DNA from: Microbotryum silenes-acaulis
Taxonomy: Eukaryota; Basidiomycota; Microbotryomycetes; Microbotryales; Microbotryaceae
Direction of reading: 5' to 3'
Assembly: GCA_003665825.1 (NCBI GenBank)
Contig: QPFY01000004.1
Location: 558,001-622,000 of the forward strand
DNA: 64,000 nt
The position numbers and the translations under genes were made by a program. Positions 33,192 to 45,323 of the stretch are shown piece after piece. The notes below the pieces were generated by a model. The model was not told the DNA's origin. It ran no database searches and saw only the letters and a program-made list of their open reading frames with translations. How positions within the stretch are numbered: the first letter of the stretch is position 1; each line of letters begins with the position of its first letter.

Positions 33192-36100
33192 CGGTAACCA
33201 AGATATACACACGATGTGTCGTGATTGAGAGGGGAGGTTCGTTAGAAATGTGAGAGGAGCGAATGCGGCGATTGAGATTTAGGCGCAGCCTGTCGTAGAG
33301 AAGGGGGGTCAGTTCATAGATCCGTTGGCCCGCAGCTCACGTCCGAAAACACAGAGTAGTAGACGGCCGAAGTGAGAGGAAGAAGTTAAGCGCTACTGGA
33401 CCGACCGGGTGAGCAGAGGCACGCATCGTTCTCTGGGAGGAACGAACCCGCTCGAGTCATCTGGCAAGTAAGACAGGCGCCTGATTCGAAGACACATGTG
33501 CCTCAGGGGTTTGTTCAGTTTCAGATTGAGGTGCGCACCGTGCGCTTACAGATTGCAACATCCGATGGCGGGGAAGCTTCTTGAATGCCACCTGCACTAG
33601 TAGGTGCGATGCAATTTACCTCGATCAAACAAAACTATTCGAACCAGTCACAGAACCCAAGCAGAGCTTGAGTGTACTAAGGGGATGCCTTACAGGAACA
33701 GCCCCATAAGTAGCCTCTGAGTAGCTAGAACTGTCGAGTTCTAGTTACGACTTGCTTTGAACCTAGCGGTCAAGAACGACAGATTGTATTTTATGCACAT
33801 CAGAGGCGCATACCTGACATTGAGCGCTTGAGCGTCCACCTGACCCCGTCGGCGCCGCGTGCGAATACGACGCATTTCGCAAACAGGGGACCGTGCACAC
33901 TTCGAGTCCAACGTGCCACCCCTTATACGGCACGCATACTGTCTTGATCGAGCTGTTTCGATTCCCAGTAGAAAATTTGAGCATTTGGGATCACCTCGGA
34001 GCAAAGAGCGCTGCAATTGATTCCGTGGTCGTTATCGTCACTAGGCTCTTGCAGCAGCTTGTGCTTTGTTCGGGCTGGCCCGACCTCGTTTCAACGCCGC
34101 CGCAATCCAGCATATAGGGCTAAGGGTCATCATGAAATGGAAGAATCTAGGTACTCCAAAGGCTATGCCACATTCATAAGAAGTAGGGTACTTCAGCTGC
34201 TTAGAAATTTGATCGCCGTTCGGCGGTGTACTAGGCGGCCCCTAATTCACTAATCTGGTAGCTCACTAGAGCCAGAGGCGTTCATTGTATATACTTCCTT
34301 TGTTGAGCTTTGGCCTGGGTAAAATTATCTTTGCTTACCCCGTTCAATTCTTTTTCAAGTTTCTCCGGATCAGCCTTCGATTAACGCATGCACCGCGGGG
34401 CGGCGACGAGTCCCTGCACCTCGGACCCGCCTGCACTGCGAGTGATCCCAACTTTCACTGATACTTTAATAATATCTATACCACCTTTTTCTTGGAGCAG
34501 TCTCGTTGTCCGGACGATCCCTTGACTCTCAGAAACGCGGAATCGAGCCAGAATTCCGAGCGGTCTGCAGGCATAGGAGACGAACGTCTTTGGCAGTCAA
34601 ATACTGTCCGAGGCCCAGCAGGTATGATCCACTTCTATGACAAACCGAGATCTATCCACACTCTGCACTTCCACTTTTCCAAGGCGAGCTGAGCATATTA
34701 AAGCAGATCGATTTTTCGCTGAGACGGATTATCCAGAGCTGCAGCAGTGATCATGACACACTCGCGCTACTCAATGTTGTCGTTCCCCCATTATCAACGT
34801 CATCTACATACAATAAGCGACCCCAGTGAGCCCGCGGTCCCCATAATAAGTCAGAAACTCGTTCGGTCCTGGTTCCAGGACCGACGTCGTCGTGTCGGGC
34901 TGTGGACTCATCTTTTGCTTTTGGTGAAAGCGGCTTTCCTGGGACCGATTGGACCCATGAACGAAACAACAATCCCCACACACTTGCATGGTGAATTTTA
35001 ACTTTTTTACTTGATCCTATTTCGGCCTGAACAACCTTCGTGGTCGTCGTCGCCTCCGACACTGCAGAGATACGGTGTCGAGAGTTAAACCATTCGGCCC
35101 GCCTTTGGAAAAGCCCGCCGTGCACATCCTCAGCGCGTGCCCAGGAGAGTCTTACCGGGCAACGCGAAATTTCATTTCCCGGAAACTTGACAGAGAGACG
35201 TTCCAGCTCCTACGTGATTGGGCGACATCAGTGACGACGAGGACGAGCCTGTACCGGCATCCCCACCCCCACACTCCCACTGCAGTGGCCTGTTAAACCG
35301 AATGGGACGGAGCCGCGCTCGTCGGATAGCCGAGCTGGACACTCAAACCCATCTCGACCTACTACACGGCAGTTGGGGCCCATGATTGGCATGACCGGCA
35401 CGAACAGGCAACATTACTCGATGCCCAGCAAGCAGTAGGCTCGAGCCGGTGTTTCATTGGCTACGAAACTCGCCCGGACTATGGTCCAAAACCCAACCAG
35501 GCGCGCGCGAGCTTCTTCCATTCCTTCGAGTATGTTTTGATTGCTCGGGGTGCCCTTCAATTGAGTCACTGGGCCCAAGTGGCACGTTCCCGCCATGTCA
35601 CTCATAGTTATTTTCACTCTGTCGCCGACTCTTCATACCGCCTACTGACCCGCTGACCACTTTTCGTGGATGGTGCAGTGCTCCTCGCCCTGCTCCTACT
35701 CCGCCTCCGCTTGACGTGCACTCGGCGGTCGGCGAAGGAAGGTGTTTCGCTACGAAGCAGGTCGCGGAAGGTCGATTCGATCCGAGCGTGCACGAGGGTG
35801 CATGGCTGTGCAATGTCGTGCAGAGACGTTTGACTCAGGCATAAACGAGTAGGCATGGGTGTGCAGTAATGCGCACATGCATGCACACGTATGCACGCGT
35901 AGTATGCAGGGGCGATAGAGGTCGGAAGGCTGCCAGCGACGGCGACTCAAGCTGGCCCGGTTTCGCACCGAGTGGGGGTAGGGGCTGCGAGGGTCAAGAG
36001 TGAAGCGTCAAGGGCGTGCTTGAAGCTTGAAGCAAGGGGGAGGTGGGTATCCCAACATATGGGTCTATAGGATTGAAGATGTATCAGACACGAGTAAGAC

Positions 36101-36271
36101 GTAAAAGACCGTCAACATGCAGCCTGAAGAGGACGCTGCATAGGAGCACGTAGCGATTTATTCGATGCATGGTTGGTCGGTATGGATGGACAACGAGTAA
36201 ACAGGGGATGCGGACTCCCTTCGTGGTTTTAGTTTCAACGCCGAGTTGTTCTGCGTTTTTTTTTTGCTATG
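33192..36271. other. 3.1-kb gene-poor region with palindromes and a repeat copy
   Basis: No ORF with recognisable content. Visible structure: a 20-bp inverted repeat CTAGAACT-GTCG-AGTTCTAG at 33725-33744, dispersed repeat copy B at 33670-33750, and a perfect 20-bp palindrome CGGTCCTGGTTCCAGGACCG at 34864-34883. Confidence 0.5.
33670..33750 (-). repeat. Dispersed repeat copy B
   Basis: The reverse complement of this segment matches 24380-24450, including a 17-base exact core (AGCTACTCAGAGGCTAC). Confidence 0.6.
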
Positions 36272-36618
36272 CAAGTGACGTTGTCGACCTCCGCCAGTAG
36301 GTTTGCAGAGAACAATAGTCTCGTCTATACATGACCAAAGGTCAAACCATCTACAAATTTCATGTACAACCTATCATCCACACAGCAATTTACCTCGGCA
36401 CACGACAATGTATACAGACCAAAGGGAGAGGTAAAATTCTGAGCTACGGACATCAAAAAGGGGAGGGGAGGAGAGAGGAGGGAGGGGAAAGGGGGGAGTG
36501 CGTCTCCTGCAAGGGAGAATTGACAGGGGTGATGGGAGGAAACAAGGGAGAAATAGTGCGCGTCACTTGCCATTCTACTCCCTATGAGTTAGAACTTGAA
36601 TTTGGGCCAGGACGGATG
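36272..36618 (-). pseudogene. Decayed copy of the HK2 last exon and 3' flank
   Basis: Matches 46726-47094 in the same orientation with many small differences and indels. Shared blocks include CAAGTGACGTTGTCGACCTC, AATTTCATGTACAACCTATC, the G/A-rich tract and CTTGAATTTGGGCCAGGACG. At 36575-36618 the minus strand still reads the last codons of HK2 (ASVLAQIQVLT...) with the same stop. It lies just downstream of HK1, which has its own separate last exon, so this piece appears to be non-functional. Confidence 0.8.
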
Positions 36619-36778
36619 TCTAAGGTCGCACCATGCGCTTCATAACAGCGAGATCATACGACATTCTACATGAGAGCGACTACTATAACATGAAAAGGAA
36701 CACTATGCGATACAAGAGAGATCACACACCAAATGGAGTAGATAGGTTTGACATTGGCGTGCGTCGCGCACCAGCATA

Positions 36779-39700
36779 TCAGGCTCCCACATAGCTCTTG
36801 ATCTGAACCAACAAGTCGGCAAAGATGTAAGGCTTGACAGCCCATGAGTCGAATCCGACTCTGCTGTATTCGTCCGTCTGACTCGGCCGGCCATTCCCGG
36901 TCACAGCCACGACATTCTGTCGGAGCAGCAGAGTATCAGCTACGAGTTCCGCTAAATCCCTCTTGACTACCACCTTTGTGAAGATCACAATCGATTACTG
37001 GTACTCACGTAACGTGTTGGGATTTGACGACTTTTCTCCAGTTCACGCAAAAGCCGGATGGCCTCCAGTCCTCCCATCACAGGCATTTCTGAACAGAGAC
37101 GAACAATGATCAAGGTAGCAAGTAAGTACAGCGCCAATCAATCGGACGAAGGGAGGTGCACGGAGGAACTGACCTATGTCCATCAGAACCATCACTATCG
37201 GCCCTTGTTCGTGGTGGTTCGTACGAGTAGTTTCCGCAAGCAAGATGTCGAGAGCCTCACGCCCGTGGTTGGCAACCGTGACTCCGTAGCCAGCGAGTTT
37301 AAGCTGCCGTGTCATGACTTTCTGGTTGATGAGATTGTCTTCCACAACAAGAATTCGTTTGGGAAGCTCTCCCTCTTCCGCCGAATTCCCTAGCCTGGCC
37401 ACTTTGTGAGAGTTGTTCTGGTCGCCATTGAGAGACGATCGGGACGGTGCTGCCCGTTTCGTCCGCTGAGGCGGCGCCATCATGGCAACGGTGGTCAGAG
37501 GCACAGGCGGCAGGAGCCCGTCAACGGTCACGGGTGGCTGTGAAGTACCTGCTGGAATCGCGAATCGGAACATAGATCCCTTAAATGTGCAAGACAGACA
37601 CGACGGGGTCAGCACACGACGCGACGAGAGGGCCGGGGTAAGCAAGATCTTGAGAAGAAGGGACTTACTTGACCTGGAACAGATTCCACTTCGATGTAGC
37701 CCGAGTGCAAAGCCACAAGTTCGCTCGAGATGAACAACCCCAGGCCCGAACCACCGTACTGATCACTACGAGGGTTGACCTGCTGGAATCTAGCAAAGAG
37801 GCGCTTCATTTCCTCTTGCGAGAGACCCTTGCCTGTGTCCTCGACACCGACCACGATCCATACGTTGTGGGGGGGAACGAGGTCCAGGGAGGGCTCGGAC
37901 ACGCGCAGGGCATTGCGCCGCGTGGGGGGCCGGGTGTCGTATGCGTTCAGGTGAACCACGATCCGACGTTCCGGAGTGTCGGAAGTGTACTTGACCGAGT
38001 TGGAAACGAAGTTGAGGAGAATCTGCGACAGTCGCGACGGGTCGGCTTCGATCCATGATGCGCGCAGCTTCGCAATCGACTCGTCCACGTCCATGCGCAG
38101 AGAAATTCCCTTTTGGGAGCATTCCATCTCGAACATGCGCAAAACCTCGCCCATACGAAGCGTCAAATCAAAGGGCACCGGGTTAATCGACAAGAGGCCC
38201 ATGTTGAGCTTGGAAACGTTGAGAATGTCGTCGGCGATGCGACCCTGATGACTCGCGCAGAGGATAATCGAATCTACAGCGTCGGCATTCTCTTGCATCT
38301 CCCGTCGCACATGCTCGAGGATGGCCTGAGGCGGGGTCCGACCGGCACACAGATCGTCGATGACGCCCGAAATTTGTTCCAGCGATCCGCTGAGCACTTG
38401 GGCGTTTTGCCACACGCCGGACAAAGGGTTTCTCATCTCGTGCGAGCTCAAGTCCAGGAACATCTCGGTGTTGCGCCTGTTCTCTTCAGCGTCGGCGGCG
38501 CGTTGCTCAACGATCTGCAAGTGCTCGCGCTCGATCATCTTTTGCCGTGTGATGTCTGTCAAGACAGCCACAAAGCCGTCCTTGGCGCCAGAGAATGCTC
38601 GAATCTGTGACAGCATAACCGATAAATATGTCAGTGCCGACGAAACCCGAGTCGAGATACTGGCTTCTGTGGCCTACCTCAAAGAGCATTGTTTGACCCG
38701 TCTTGGTGCCAATCTCGAACGCCTTGAAGTCAATGATCTCGCTCGAGTGACCAGCCATAACAGCGGCCTGCCACGCTTCATTTAGCTCACGCGAGTCTTC
38801 TAGGCACTCCGTCCATGCGTTCGTGACTAGGCGGTCGACAGGATAGCCCGTCATTTCGAACCAGCGCGGGTTCGCGTAGATAATGTGACCCTCGGCATCG
38901 GCTTGCATGATGCCAACAGGCGAGACGGTGGACAAGGTTAGGAACTTCTCGGCCAAAGCCCGGTTCCGCGTTTCGGAATCTATCAACGCCCGTGTGCGCT
39001 CTTGGACTGAAGAAATAAGACAGTAAGTTAAAGTCAGTAAGAGAAGGATGAGCGAAAGTTTGATCCAACAAACCTCGCTTCTCCAGTTCCACGCGCAATA
39101 GACCGAGTTGCATGTGCACGTTGACACGAGCAAGCAGTTCGCGGGCTTGAAAGGGTTTGACAAGATAATCGTCGCACCCGCGCTCGAGTGCTTCAGCTCG
39201 CGCTTCAGTGCCGGCCTGCGCACTGAGCATGATGATCGGAATGAGGCTGGTAGCCGGGTTGGCCCGGACGGCGGCCACGAGCTCATTTCCAGTCAGACGA
39301 GGCATCATTTGGTCCGTCTGCATCGAGAAGGCCTCAGCGAGCTGTTCACACCAGAGACGACGCCGCTCGCGAAACTAACAATGATCAGAGATGGCGGGTG
39401 CTTCAGTACATGGTCCAATGCAGCCTGACCATCCGCGACCTGGACGACATTGAACGTCTTGGAAAGAATGGAGCTGATATAGATGCGCAGATCCACGGAA
39501 TCATCCGCTAGTAAGACGGTCTTGTTCGCGAGGTTGAGCAGCCTTGCGGTGTCGGCGAATTCGTTGTCCAGAGACATCTCCTTGCTTCCGGTGAAGCTTC
39601 CCGAGGCTGAGCCACCAGAACTCGAGTTGCCGCTCGATTCCTCTTGAGTATGCCAAGATGCAGCATCGTCGATCGCGCCGAGACTGCGACCTTGCGGGAT

Positions 39701-42700
39701 CGGAACCGTCGAGATCTCCTCCGGCTCGTGAATGACCTGGTCCCGTGCAAGATGAGTGAATCCCCTCGGGATGCGCACGCTGTGGAAGAGTTTTGTCAGT
39801 ATACTGCTCCTTTTGGAATGCGCTCGACCTGCGCAACTCACTAGAACGTAGAGCCTACACCCAGCTCACTTTCTACTTCGACGAGCCCACCCAGCAGCTT
39901 CACGATCTCGAGCGTCAGAGCGAGTCCGATACCGGTCCCGCTGCTCGTTCGAGCGGTCCCTTCGACTCTGTGGAATCGCTCGAAAATGCTCGACAGCTCT
40001 TCAGAGGGGATTCCGACACCTGTATCCTTGACCGAGAGCACCGCTTCCGCGACTGTTGTCTTCAACCGCACTTCGATCGAACCGCTGCGACAGTACTTGA
40101 GTGCGTTTCCGATTAAGTTGTAGCACACCTTCTCCCACAGATCCGAGGCGAGATAGATGGGCAAGAGGTCCTGTCGATCGTCGTCACATTCGATCACATA
40201 GCGGAGCCCGGCCCGCTCGATAGCGTCACGGAAGAGCGTGGCAAGATCCTGCGTCAGCACTCCGATTTTGACCGGACGGAATTTGGCTTGTGTGCGCCCT
40301 CCTTCGAGCGAGGAAAAGTCGAGCAGCTTGTTGACCATCGTCAGCAGACGGTTCGCATGGCGAGACATCATTTGAAGTTTCTCCGTGGTAGCCGCCGGGA
40401 TCTCCTTCTTGTTGGCCAGCAAGTCATCCAGCGGCCCCAAGATTAAAGTCAGGGGCGTCCTCAGCTCGTGACTGACGCTCGAAAAAAAGTTTGTCTTGGC
40501 GCGATCGAGTTTGACGAGATCCTCGGAGCGTTTCGCATCGATCTCCGCTGTCAGCACAGCGTACAGGCCAATGGAAATGTGTCGAGCGACCAAGCTGAAG
40601 AATGTGGAATACAAATCGTCGTATATTGATCTTGAGCTTACCCCAAGGACGAGCACGGCTTGCGGAGCGTTCGAGGTCGATTCGACGGTAATGGGAATAA
40701 CCACCGCGTGGCGAGGCGAATCATCCCAGCCTCGTTTTTCAAGATGGTTCGCCAGCTCACCCAACCGCTCGACGAAGACGGGCTCGCGTCGCAAGCAAGC
40801 GTCTTCGAAAGGCCAGCTCCATCGCGACCGCGGCCCATCCGTATCCATGGTCGTCAAATTGCTTGAGCCTGATCCCGACCCCGAGCCCGTATTCGAATGG
40901 GATCCCGATGCAGACGAAAGGCGAGACGTGGGTGGAGTGAGATCGACTACGATCTCGTCGACTCGGAACACGTGGTCCTCTGGGACGCCCAAGCTGCCCG
41001 TCAACTTGATTCGGTGCCGATTGTGAAATTTCTTGTCCTCGGCGCCAGCTCGGACCAACTCCTTTGCCGAGACACCCGCAACTTCAGGAGTGACGGTATA
41101 TAGCAGCACGAAGGGCAAGTCGTAGGGATTGAGGGCCAGGCTAGCGAGCGCCGAGTCGGTGAAATCGTTGACTGTTCTTGCCAAGCTGCTCATTTGGATG
41201 AGATCGCGCACAGTGCTGAGTCGTCTGGCAGCGATGACGGTTGCTGTCGTTCTGTTCGAGGCGGAAAGAACAGACCAGACCAGATGTTAGCGCTCATCAG
41301 AAACTCTGCCGCACTTTGGGCTTGCATACACGCACTCGACAGAGAAGTTACGAATACCCAGCACATTGCCATCGGTGTCATAGAAGGGGCTATAACTGAA
41401 CGTGTGATCTGGATAGGTGCATCATGTCCGTGTTAGTCCTCCCTCTTATGTGCGTTACTCTCGGCTCTGGGGCAGGCAACTCACATGTCTCCTCCATCAC
41501 TCCATTTCGGAACATTCCGAAAAAGTGATCTGTTACAAAAACCGTTTCCCCTTCTCTGACCCGTTCTGCGACCTTGTCCAGTCCCTCCCACAATTCGGCC
41601 CATCCGATCGCGGCTGGCTGACCCAACAGTGCCGGGTGCTTGTTTTGCGCAGTCGTGACGTATTCATCGTTATAGAGCATGATAAATTCGGGGCCGTAGA
41701 GTATACATTCGCGGAAAGGCGAGGCCAGCACATTAGAAAGCGTCGTCTTCAGTTCTGGCGGCCACGAGGATATCGGTCCGATGGACGTCGACGACCAGTC
41801 AAAATCTCTGATCATGCGGCCCATGCTGGTCTGTCCGAGCAAACGCAGGTACTGATTCCCAGCCGTGTTTGCGAAAGGGGAGGTGACAGGATCCAATCTG
41901 GTATGTGCCGTCACTGTCTGGTACGAGTTGAAATGCGGCGTCGCGAGTCGTTTGTTTTTCGGCACGTGGAAAGTTTGCGGCGGTGCGACGAGCACGACAT
42001 GCTCACCGACAATCGTCGCCGTGAAGGGCCCGCTTGCTAGATAGGCCGATGTCGAGGGGATCCCTTGTGTTCCCGATGCTTCAGCCAGATCGGCATCCTC
42101 GACGAGGTCAAGTATGAGATGGAGAACGTGCTCTCCATCGTCCGCCGACACCAGGGGCCCCAGCAGTTCGCGCAATGTTGTTACCTTGCGCAGCGCGCTC
42201 CCGGATGATCCCAAAGCGCGGTATGCCGATGTCCGCGCTTTAGCATCCGCATCGCTTGGACCCATTCCGTAGTCACCACTCGACTCGGCAAACTCAGCCT
42301 GCAGTCGACCGCTACTCATCTTCCTCGAGGCTTTACTCATGCGCGAGTTCTGTCGCAATCTGATCGGTGCTGCATTCGAGGACGGGACCTCGATCCACTT
42401 TGCAAACGAGTCGTTGAACCAGTCGACATCGACATCGTAGACGGGAGACGTGGGTGAGAGTTTCGATGACGAGGAGGCTGTGGGAAGTGTCGAGCCGCCG
42501 GGCGAGCTGGCGTCGCTCTGGCGAGCTCCAACCGAGACGAGCGCTCCACGATTCGGGCCGACGAGGGTGAAGTAGTCTCCCGATGCTCCGCCAGGGGCGG
42601 TTTGCGATGAAGGCTCGATTATTGATGGCGTCACGACAAGCTTCCCCAGCGAGCCGGTCAGTTCCGTGGACGGCGTCGGAAGAGGGTGTACCGGCCCGTC

Positions 42701-43279
42701 CTGTGGAATATGGCTTGAGTCCAACGCTTGAGTCAAGTGCGCTGAAGACTCTGCTCCGGCGTCCCTTTCGTAGCCGACCGTGGTCATGGGTGCAGCATGG
42801 GTCGACATTGACCGCACATTGCTAGGCTTTGGTGCGGTGGTAGCGGCTGGGGAGTTGCAAGCTTGTGAAGTTGCCGGCTTCGCTGCACCTCCGGACTGAG
42901 GTTGGGTTCCGATTGGTGACGTCGGAGTGATGAGGACTTCGCCCGGTGAAAGCCCGGGCAGGGTGTTGGACGTGCTCGGGTGAGCCCCTGCCAGGTTGGC
43001 AGTGTTGCTGAGCCATCTCGACACGCGATTCGGCGAACCCGATCCGCGGAGCTCGACCGAGCGCCGTACGGACTCGACCGACACGACCAGCGTCGGGCTC
43101 ACGCTCGCGATCCAGTACTCCATCAGAGGGGTGAGCGCTAGTGGCACCACCACAGGCCGCAATGTTGGCTGAGCCGGCCCTGCCACGCGTCGTCGGGTAC
43201 CCATGCTCGGTCCTGAGGCTTGATCACGTTCGGTCGCCATAACAGGTTCCGGTTCGACTCCTGACGACAAGGTTGTCAT
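36779..43279 (-). CDS. Dual hybrid histidine kinase HK1 (two kinase and two receiver modules)
   Basis: Ten exons on the minus strand: 41485-43279, 41330-41408, 39842-41251, 39380-39779, 39074-39317, 38678-39006, 37669-38604, 37174-37579, 37009-37088, 36779-36916; total 5817 nt, 1938 aa. Domains: Ser/Pro-rich N-terminus to about residue 480; PAS-like sensor (DFDWSSTSIGPISSWP to FSYSPFYDTDGN); GAF-like region; HisKA 1 with SSVSHELRTPL (about 880); HATPase 1 with VKDTGVGIPSEEL and GTGIGLALT; receiver 1 with LLADDS, ITDQMMPRLTG and DDYLVKPFQ; PAS (SPVGIMQADAEGHIIYANPRW); HisKA 2 with DLSSHEMRNPL (about 1490); HATPase 2 with VEDTGKGLSQEEM and GGSGLGL; receiver 2 with VVEDNLINQ, VLMDIEMPVMGG and WAVKPY. 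Phospho-acceptor His and Asp residues look intact in both modules. No membrane segment is seen, so it is probably cytosolic. Paralogous to HK2 (47051-54375). The signal sensed is unknown. Confidence 0.9.
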
Positions 43280-43887
43280 GGATGCGGCGACCGGGCTCGC
43301 TAAGTTTGCGACTAGATGGGCTGGCTCGCACGCTTACTCTCAGTGACGTCCTTCCCCCGCGCAAGCGAGACGAAACCAGACTTCAAAGCCGGTCGGATCT
43401 ATCGCGAACGGTCGTGAGAAGCCCCCTTGATCGAAGCAAACCCCTCCCGAGGAAATCAACGTGCCAAGGCGGGCAGTTAGGAGCTCGTGAGACGCTGATT
43501 GGTGTGCGCACTGCGCGTGTAGGGTGATGTACAGTGATCGTTGGCGACCATCGACTTCCAGCTGATGAGCGCAGTAAGCGAGCAAGCGCGAGCAAGCGCG
43601 GCCGAGGCCCAGCCCTCGACTTGGAATCTTCTCGCCGGATGTCGGATCATCATGCATCCATGCATCATGCAGCAGCGGCATGCAGCAGCGTGTGCCCGTG
43701 AGACGCGCTCAAAACGGGTTTTGTTGTACAGCAACAGACCTTATTTTCCCTTTGGTTTACTCTGCGATTTCCCTGTACGGTTGCAACCGATGTACCTTCT
43801 CGACTCTCCCCGTGCAGTGCTCTAGAAGTGCTGTGTCTCTTTCCTTCGCTGATCAGAGTTCCGGCTTTGGTATCGATCGACGATCGC
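43280..43887. promoter_or_regulatory. Divergent promoter region upstream of HK1 and of the left 289-bp repeat
   Basis: About 600 bases between the HK1 start (-) and the left inverted-repeat copy (+). Contains CATGCATCCATGCATCATGC (about 43651) and a GCAGCAGCGGCATGCAGCAGCG patch. A plus-strand ORF from ATG 43680 runs through the repeat boundary to 44009. Confidence 0.4.
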
Positions 43888-44176
43888 GAACGGAACGTTC
43901 CAGGCCCGGCGTTCTACACCACCTACAGACTACCTCTCGGTGCCAGCTTGACCGCACATCGCCGCACAAGAGCGTCTATCGTGAGCAGGAAGCCAAGCTG
44001 AACGTGTGAGTGTGCCCTTACTGACCAGCACTTGTGATGTTACACGCTCAGGAGGGCCGGCGCGCGGACTTCTCCGCCATGGGGCTGCCGACCTCGCTCG
44101 CCTCGTTCCTGGGCTCGTATCCGCAACCGACGTGCGCCTTCCCGGCCACGCCGCTGTACGATGCACTCATCACGCG
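43888..44176 (+). repeat. 289-bp perfect inverted repeat, left copy (HK2 5' end)
   Basis: Reads identically to the minus strand of 54278-54566, from GAACGGAACGTTCCAGGCCC to CACTCATCACGCG. It contains an exon end (...YREQEAKLN), an intron (GTGTGA...GCTCAG), a strong start context (CCGCCATGG, ATG at 44079) and 33 codons of the HK2 N-terminus. Confidence 0.95.
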
Positions 44177-44252
44177 CAATCAGGGGGTCGGCTTCGTGCG
44201 CCGAGATGATGACGGTGACCTCCGAAGACATGTCGAAGACGTCTCCCGCTAA
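44079..44252 (+). pseudogene. HK2 5' fragment: start codon plus 33 shared codons, then 24 unrelated codons
   Basis: The ORF begins MGLPTSLASFLGSYPQPTCA, exactly as HK2, and leaves the shared sequence at 44176 (after ...ALITR). It then reads into the antisense of the truncated gene at 44177-44846 and stops at 44252. It may be transcribed, since the leader is copied, but can make only a 57-aa peptide in this orientation. Confidence 0.7.
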
Positions 44253-44623
44253 GGTCGGCTCGCCTTGACCGCCGAAATCGGTGAGCCATTCGGTCATGGG
44301 GTCGGTGTGCCGGTCGGAGCTTCTCCTTTGGAAATTGTCGGGAGAGACTTGGGGCGAGCTGAGCGCCGGACGCCGTTCCCGTTGTCTCTCGACGTGTGGG
44401 TACGACGGGCCTTCAAGGCCGGACGAGCCGAAGCGTGGTCGAAGACGATCACGAGGTGGATTCGTCCGGCCGTTGCCGCGACGATGCGATCCGCCTCTGC
44501 ACGAACCGAGCCGATGAATCGTTGGGCTTGTTTGCGGGACGAGGTGCCGCTCCGAGCGGCCGAGAACCACTCGGAGGAGAACAGCGTCGAGCCGTCGAGA
44601 ATCACGACTAGTAGAGAGCCGGA

Positions 44624-44663
<40 letters not shown>

Positions 44664-44846
44664 TGTGTGTGTGTTCATCGGTGGGTGGAGCATTGAACAA
44701 GCAGCGACGGTGAGTTCGGACTCACCATCGACGGTGCCTACCAGCGAAACCAACGCCTGTCGCACGTCTTGATGCTGACCCAAAAGGGCTTCCGGAACGG
44801 TGAGGAGTTCCTGGTCGAGCAGTTTGTGTGCGTGTGCGATCGTCAT
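44177..44846 (-). pseudogene. Truncated gene, tentatively the N-terminal domain of a fungal CCCH zinc-finger protein
   Basis: Minus strand. Exon 1 is 44726-44846 (MTIAHAHKLLDQELLTVPEA...). An intron 44608-44725 contains a GT/GA microsatellite, and exon 2 runs from 44607. The junction reads TVDVVILDGSTLF, followed by FSSEWFSAARSG...AQRFIGSVRAEA and GRIHLVIVFDH. This resembles the 'V.V.IDGD..LF' start of the N-terminal domain of many fungal CCCH proteins. The frame then ends at 44294, while a second frame (VFDMSSEVTVIISAHEADPLI) continues to the edge of the 289-bp repeat at 44177. An unseen intron or a frameshift separates them. The gene seems cut off by the repeat, and no zinc fingers remain. 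Family assignment is weak. Confidence 0.4.
44624..44674. repeat. GT/GA dinucleotide microsatellite
   Basis: (GT)n-(GA)n-(GT)n tract of about 50 bases, within the intron of the truncated minus-strand gene. Confidence 0.95.
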
Positions 44847-45300
44847 GGTCGGTGAGAGATCGAAAGATGAGGGAGTGAAAGGGTAGTACCTGAGGTGTTC
44901 GTCGCGTCAGACGTGAACAATTTGCGCGTGACGGGGACCGGCGCGCTCCTGGCTCATCAGCTCGATCTTCTGACCCCTCAAAATGACTCCGAGCCATGGA
45001 CGGGCAACACAAGTAATGGGTCGTTCGGACTCAGAGTAGTACGAGCAGATGCATTAAAATACGAGTGTCATTTTGCAACCATCAAGAACACTGCTTTTTC
45101 ATTTTTGCTGCTACAAATCAGGTCGACTTGGTGACCTCGGGGTCTCCTTTCGTCGGAAGACCGCAGCGCCGAGGGAGCTGCGATGCCGAGCGGCGGTGGC
45201 GCGGGCTAGCGTCATTGGCACGGATGAAGCAAGCTCGTAGAGCTTGCCCTCGAATCGCTTGATAAGCGCCAAGCCTGGCCTCAGGGCGAGTATAAAAGCG

Positions 45301-45323
45301 CCCCCCCCCCCCCCCCCCCCCCC
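45301..45323 (+). repeat. Homopolymer C tract (about 23)
   Basis: Uninterrupted C run between a TATA box and a pyrimidine-rich leader. Exact length is unreliable in any assembly. Confidence 0.9.

Noticed and set aside
43680..44009. Plus-strand ORF entering the left 289-bp repeat as a genuine HK2-like first exon
   Set aside because: The part outside the repeat is not shared with the functional HK2 copy, whose upstream frame contains a stop; it is therefore probably leader sequence.
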